This document shows positions 6,458 through 7,972 of a stretch of 7,972 bases of DNA, in pieces. A program made the position numbers and the translations under genes. How positions within the stretch are numbered: position 1 is the first letter of the stretch; each line of letters begins with the position of its first letter. Source of the DNA: Bacteroidales bacterium (lineage in GTDB: Bacteria; Bacteroidota; Bacteroidia; Bacteroidales; NBLH01); the NCBI GenBank assembly GCA_021647685.1, contig JAKIUH010000197.1, positions 1 to 7,972 on the forward strand, in the 5' to 3' direction. Below the pieces are notes generated by a model that was given only the letters and a program-made list of their open reading frames with translations, made no database searches and was not told where the DNA came from.

Positions 6458-7475
6458 TACCTTCTTTTTGTGAATTTATTGTTTTGTCTTTAGCATCATT
6501 TTGCATCTCAGTTTCTTCTTTTTCTTCAAGAATTATTTTTGTATTTTCAATAATGCTATATGCATTTTTCATGCTTAAATCATTTTCATCGGGTAATGGG
6601 TTAAACTTGGCAAATTTTGCCAAATCTCCTAAATTAAATATTTGACGAAATTCTTCGACAAGTTCTTTATCCATAAGTTTAGTATGACGCAGCATTTCAA
6701 TTAATTCATGGCTGGTTTTTTCCAATGCGTTGATATTGTATCTGTTTTCCAGATATTCACGTAATACATAAGTAAGTTCAGAATAGTACTCTTTGGGATA
6801 ACCCGATTGCCAAAGTTTTTTATTTTTTAATTTATCTAATTTACGTAAAGCAATAATATGTGCAGGTTCTTTTGGTTGTTCGGCTTTAAAAAGCGGTTTG
6901 TTATCTTTATATCTCTTGTAAAAATATCTTCCTACAAAGAATAAAGTTATTGCAATTAAAAGCAGGACAATGTATAAGCCATAATACTGCCAAAATTCTT
7001 TAAATGTCCAAGGTGTATCAATAGGTTTTTCAATATCAAATATCGGCAACATTTGTGTAGTATCTAATTGACTTAAAAATGTGGAGTCAAATTGCGCTTT
7101 TTGAACATCAAAACTCATTGATTTAGTATAAACAGTATCCGCACCACTAACAAATGCAAAGGGCGGTATGGTGTATAAGCTATCATCAAAAGCAGTAATC
7201 AGGATATTTTGACGAAGAAATATTTTACCATTTTCTTTACTTACTGTATCAATACCGGATTTACTTACAATGTCAATTCCTTCAATAATTTTGTTTTTAA
7301 ATTGAGGAAACTGAACTTTAAGGTTTTCTGCTTGAACCAAATTTAGTTTTAAATAAACTTGGTCGCCAATTTCAATTTGAAAAGTATCTAATTGTAATGA
7401 TGCAGAAAAATCTTGTGCAAATAAATGACTTGAAATTAATAATATAAAAGCTAATATGATATTTTTTGTTTGCAT
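6447..7475 (-). CDS. BatD/DUF4381-like membrane protein of the Bat operon
   Basis: The 342-residue protein starts with a signal peptide (hydrophobic core 6-19, likely cut after A20 in HLFAQD). A beta-rich periplasmic part (about 22-155) is followed by one membrane helix (about 163-183), a basic stop-transfer segment (RYFYKRYKDNK) and a helical cytoplasmic part (about 200-315) with the pattern HIIALRKLDKLKN, YYSELTYVLREYLENRY and TSHELIEML. The last 25 residues are charged and probably disordered. This cytoplasmic pattern resembles DUF4381-type proteins, and the N-terminal part resembles the immunoglobulin-like repeats of BatD. Such a gene is commonly found between DUF58 and batA in Bacteroidetes Bat operons. 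It probably anchors or scaffolds the complex across the membrane, an inference from position. The ATG at 7475 directly precedes the signal peptide. The exact family name is uncertain. Confidence 0.75.
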   Translation of the reverse strand: MQTKNIILAFILLISSHLFAQDFSASLQLDTFQIEIGDQVYLKLNLVQAENLKVQFPQFKNKIIEGIDIVSKSGIDTVSKENGKIFLRQNILITAFDDSLYTIPPFAFVSGADTVYTKSMSFDVQKAQFDSTFLSQLDTTQMLPIFDIEKPIDTPWTFKEFWQYYGLYIVLLLIAITLFFVGRYFYKRYKDNKPLFKAEQPKEPAHIIALRKLDKLKNKKLWQSGYPKEYYSELTYVLREYLENRYNINALEKTSHELIEMLRHTKLMDKELVEEFRQIFNLGDLAKFAKFNPLPDENDLSMKNAYSIIENTKIILEEKEETEMQNDAKDKTINSQKEGNDA

Positions 7476-7566
7476 ACTATTAGATTAATTGCTCATTAGT
7501 TATTCTATTCAAAGAAAATGTTCAAAAGGACAATTTAAAGTTTAAGGCAATACCAATTATCTAATT

Positions 7567-7972
7567 TTATCTTTGTTTAAATAATTTTAATAAAGGCTGA
7601 ACATAATCTTTATTGGTCCATATTTGCGTATGATCAACACCGGCACGTGTAAATGTTTCTTTTAATGATTGTTGTGCCTCAATCCATGTTTTACGATATT
7701 GTTTTCGTATATTTTTATTTGATGTATCTAACCAAATTTGTCGATTGGTTTCGGCATCACGCAATTTGATTAAACCAACATCCGGCAATTCTTTTTCCCG
7801 CTCATCACAAACTTGTAAAGCAATAACATCGTGTTTATAATTGGCTATTTTTAATGCATCGGAAAAACCTTCATCAATGAAATCGGAAATAAGAAATGCT
7901 GTAGTACGTTTTTTTTGAATATTTGTCAGATAGCGCAATGCTTCGGCAATATTTGTTTTTCTGCTCTCGGGG
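7567..7972 (-). CDS. DUF58-domain protein, C-terminal part (5' end outside window)
   Basis: The frame is open from the right edge to a TAA at 7567-7569, giving 134 visible residues; a TTG at 7938 is internal, since PESRKTNIAEALRYL reads on upstream of it. The visible part is the end of the VWA-like fold of DUF58 proteins: NIAEALRYLTNIQKKRTTAFLISDFID (helix, then a strand ending in the acidic SDF), HDVIALQVCDEREKELPDVGLIKLRDAET (strand and the conserved E-LP--G-----D pattern), and a closing helix with VQPLLKLFKQR. DUF58 proteins are usually encoded right after moxR and belong with MoxR ATPases and VWA proteins; their biochemical role is not established. The next gene in the operon starts 91 bp downstream, and I see no promoter box or terminator in that gap. 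Confidence 0.88.
   Translation of the reverse strand, partial: PESRKTNIAEALRYLTNIQKKRTTAFLISDFIDEGFSDALKIANYKHDVIALQVCDEREKELPDVGLIKLRDAETNRQIWLDTSNKNIRKQYRKTWIEAQQSLKETFTRAGVDHTQIWTNKDYVQPLLKLFKQR

Noticed and set aside
7476..7566. Internal promoter between the DUF58 gene and the BatD-like gene
   Set aside because: No TAnnTTTG box is present on the - strand in this 91-bp gap, and operon read-through is the simpler explanation.

Overview
The window looks like a piece of a Bacteroidetes (Bacteroidota) chromosome. The evidence is strongly AT-rich DNA, genes without clear Shine-Dalgarno sites, one match to the Bacteroidetes -7 promoter box (TAnnTTTG), and Bacteroidetes-type gene content: a Bat (Bacteroides aerotolerance) cluster, a secreted TPR plus SpoIIE-type phosphatase sensor, and an ECF sigma factor of the Bacteroidetes type. 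I cannot name a genus from the sequence.

Layout. On the + strand, the window opens inside a POT-family (proton-coupled oligopeptide) transporter gene that ends at 752 and is followed by a hairpin terminator. A large single gene (895-3207) follows. It encodes a 770-residue membrane protein with periplasmic TPR repeats, one transmembrane helix, a coiled coil and a cytoplasmic PP2C/SpoIIE phosphatase domain. Everything after that is on the - strand. Read in the direction of transcription from the right edge, this is the 3' part of a DUF58 gene (7567-7972), a BatD/DUF4381-like membrane protein (6447-7475), BatA (5462-6457) and BatB (4253-5281), then a 368-bp gap and an ECF sigma-70 factor (3294-3884). 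The sigma gene converges on the phosphatase gene, and a hairpin with a U-tract on the sigma side lies between them.

How the genes work together. The DUF58 / BatD-like / BatA / BatB set is the core of the MoxR-associated Bat system. A MoxR AAA+ ATPase gene is expected just beyond the right edge. The VWA proteins BatA and BatB are anchored in the inner membrane with their MIDAS domains in the periplasm. The usual downstream members batC, batD and batE are not in the window: the sigma gene follows batB. The phosphatase and the sigma factor are neighbours, but no STAS protein, anti-sigma factor or histidine kinase is present to link them, so a functional connection is only a guess.

Non-coding structure. 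Two gaps are unusually structured. The 180-bp batA-batB gap holds two tandem copies of a 45-bp unit, each centred on a TCCGCC...GGCGGA hairpin, next to a 16-bp tandem duplication. The 368-bp batB-sigma gap holds nested inverted repeats, a motif (ATGTTYCAT) present three times in alternating orientation, and a 10-bp tandem repeat. I found no clearly new biological system; these repeat-rich gaps and the phosphatase sensor are the parts most worth checking.
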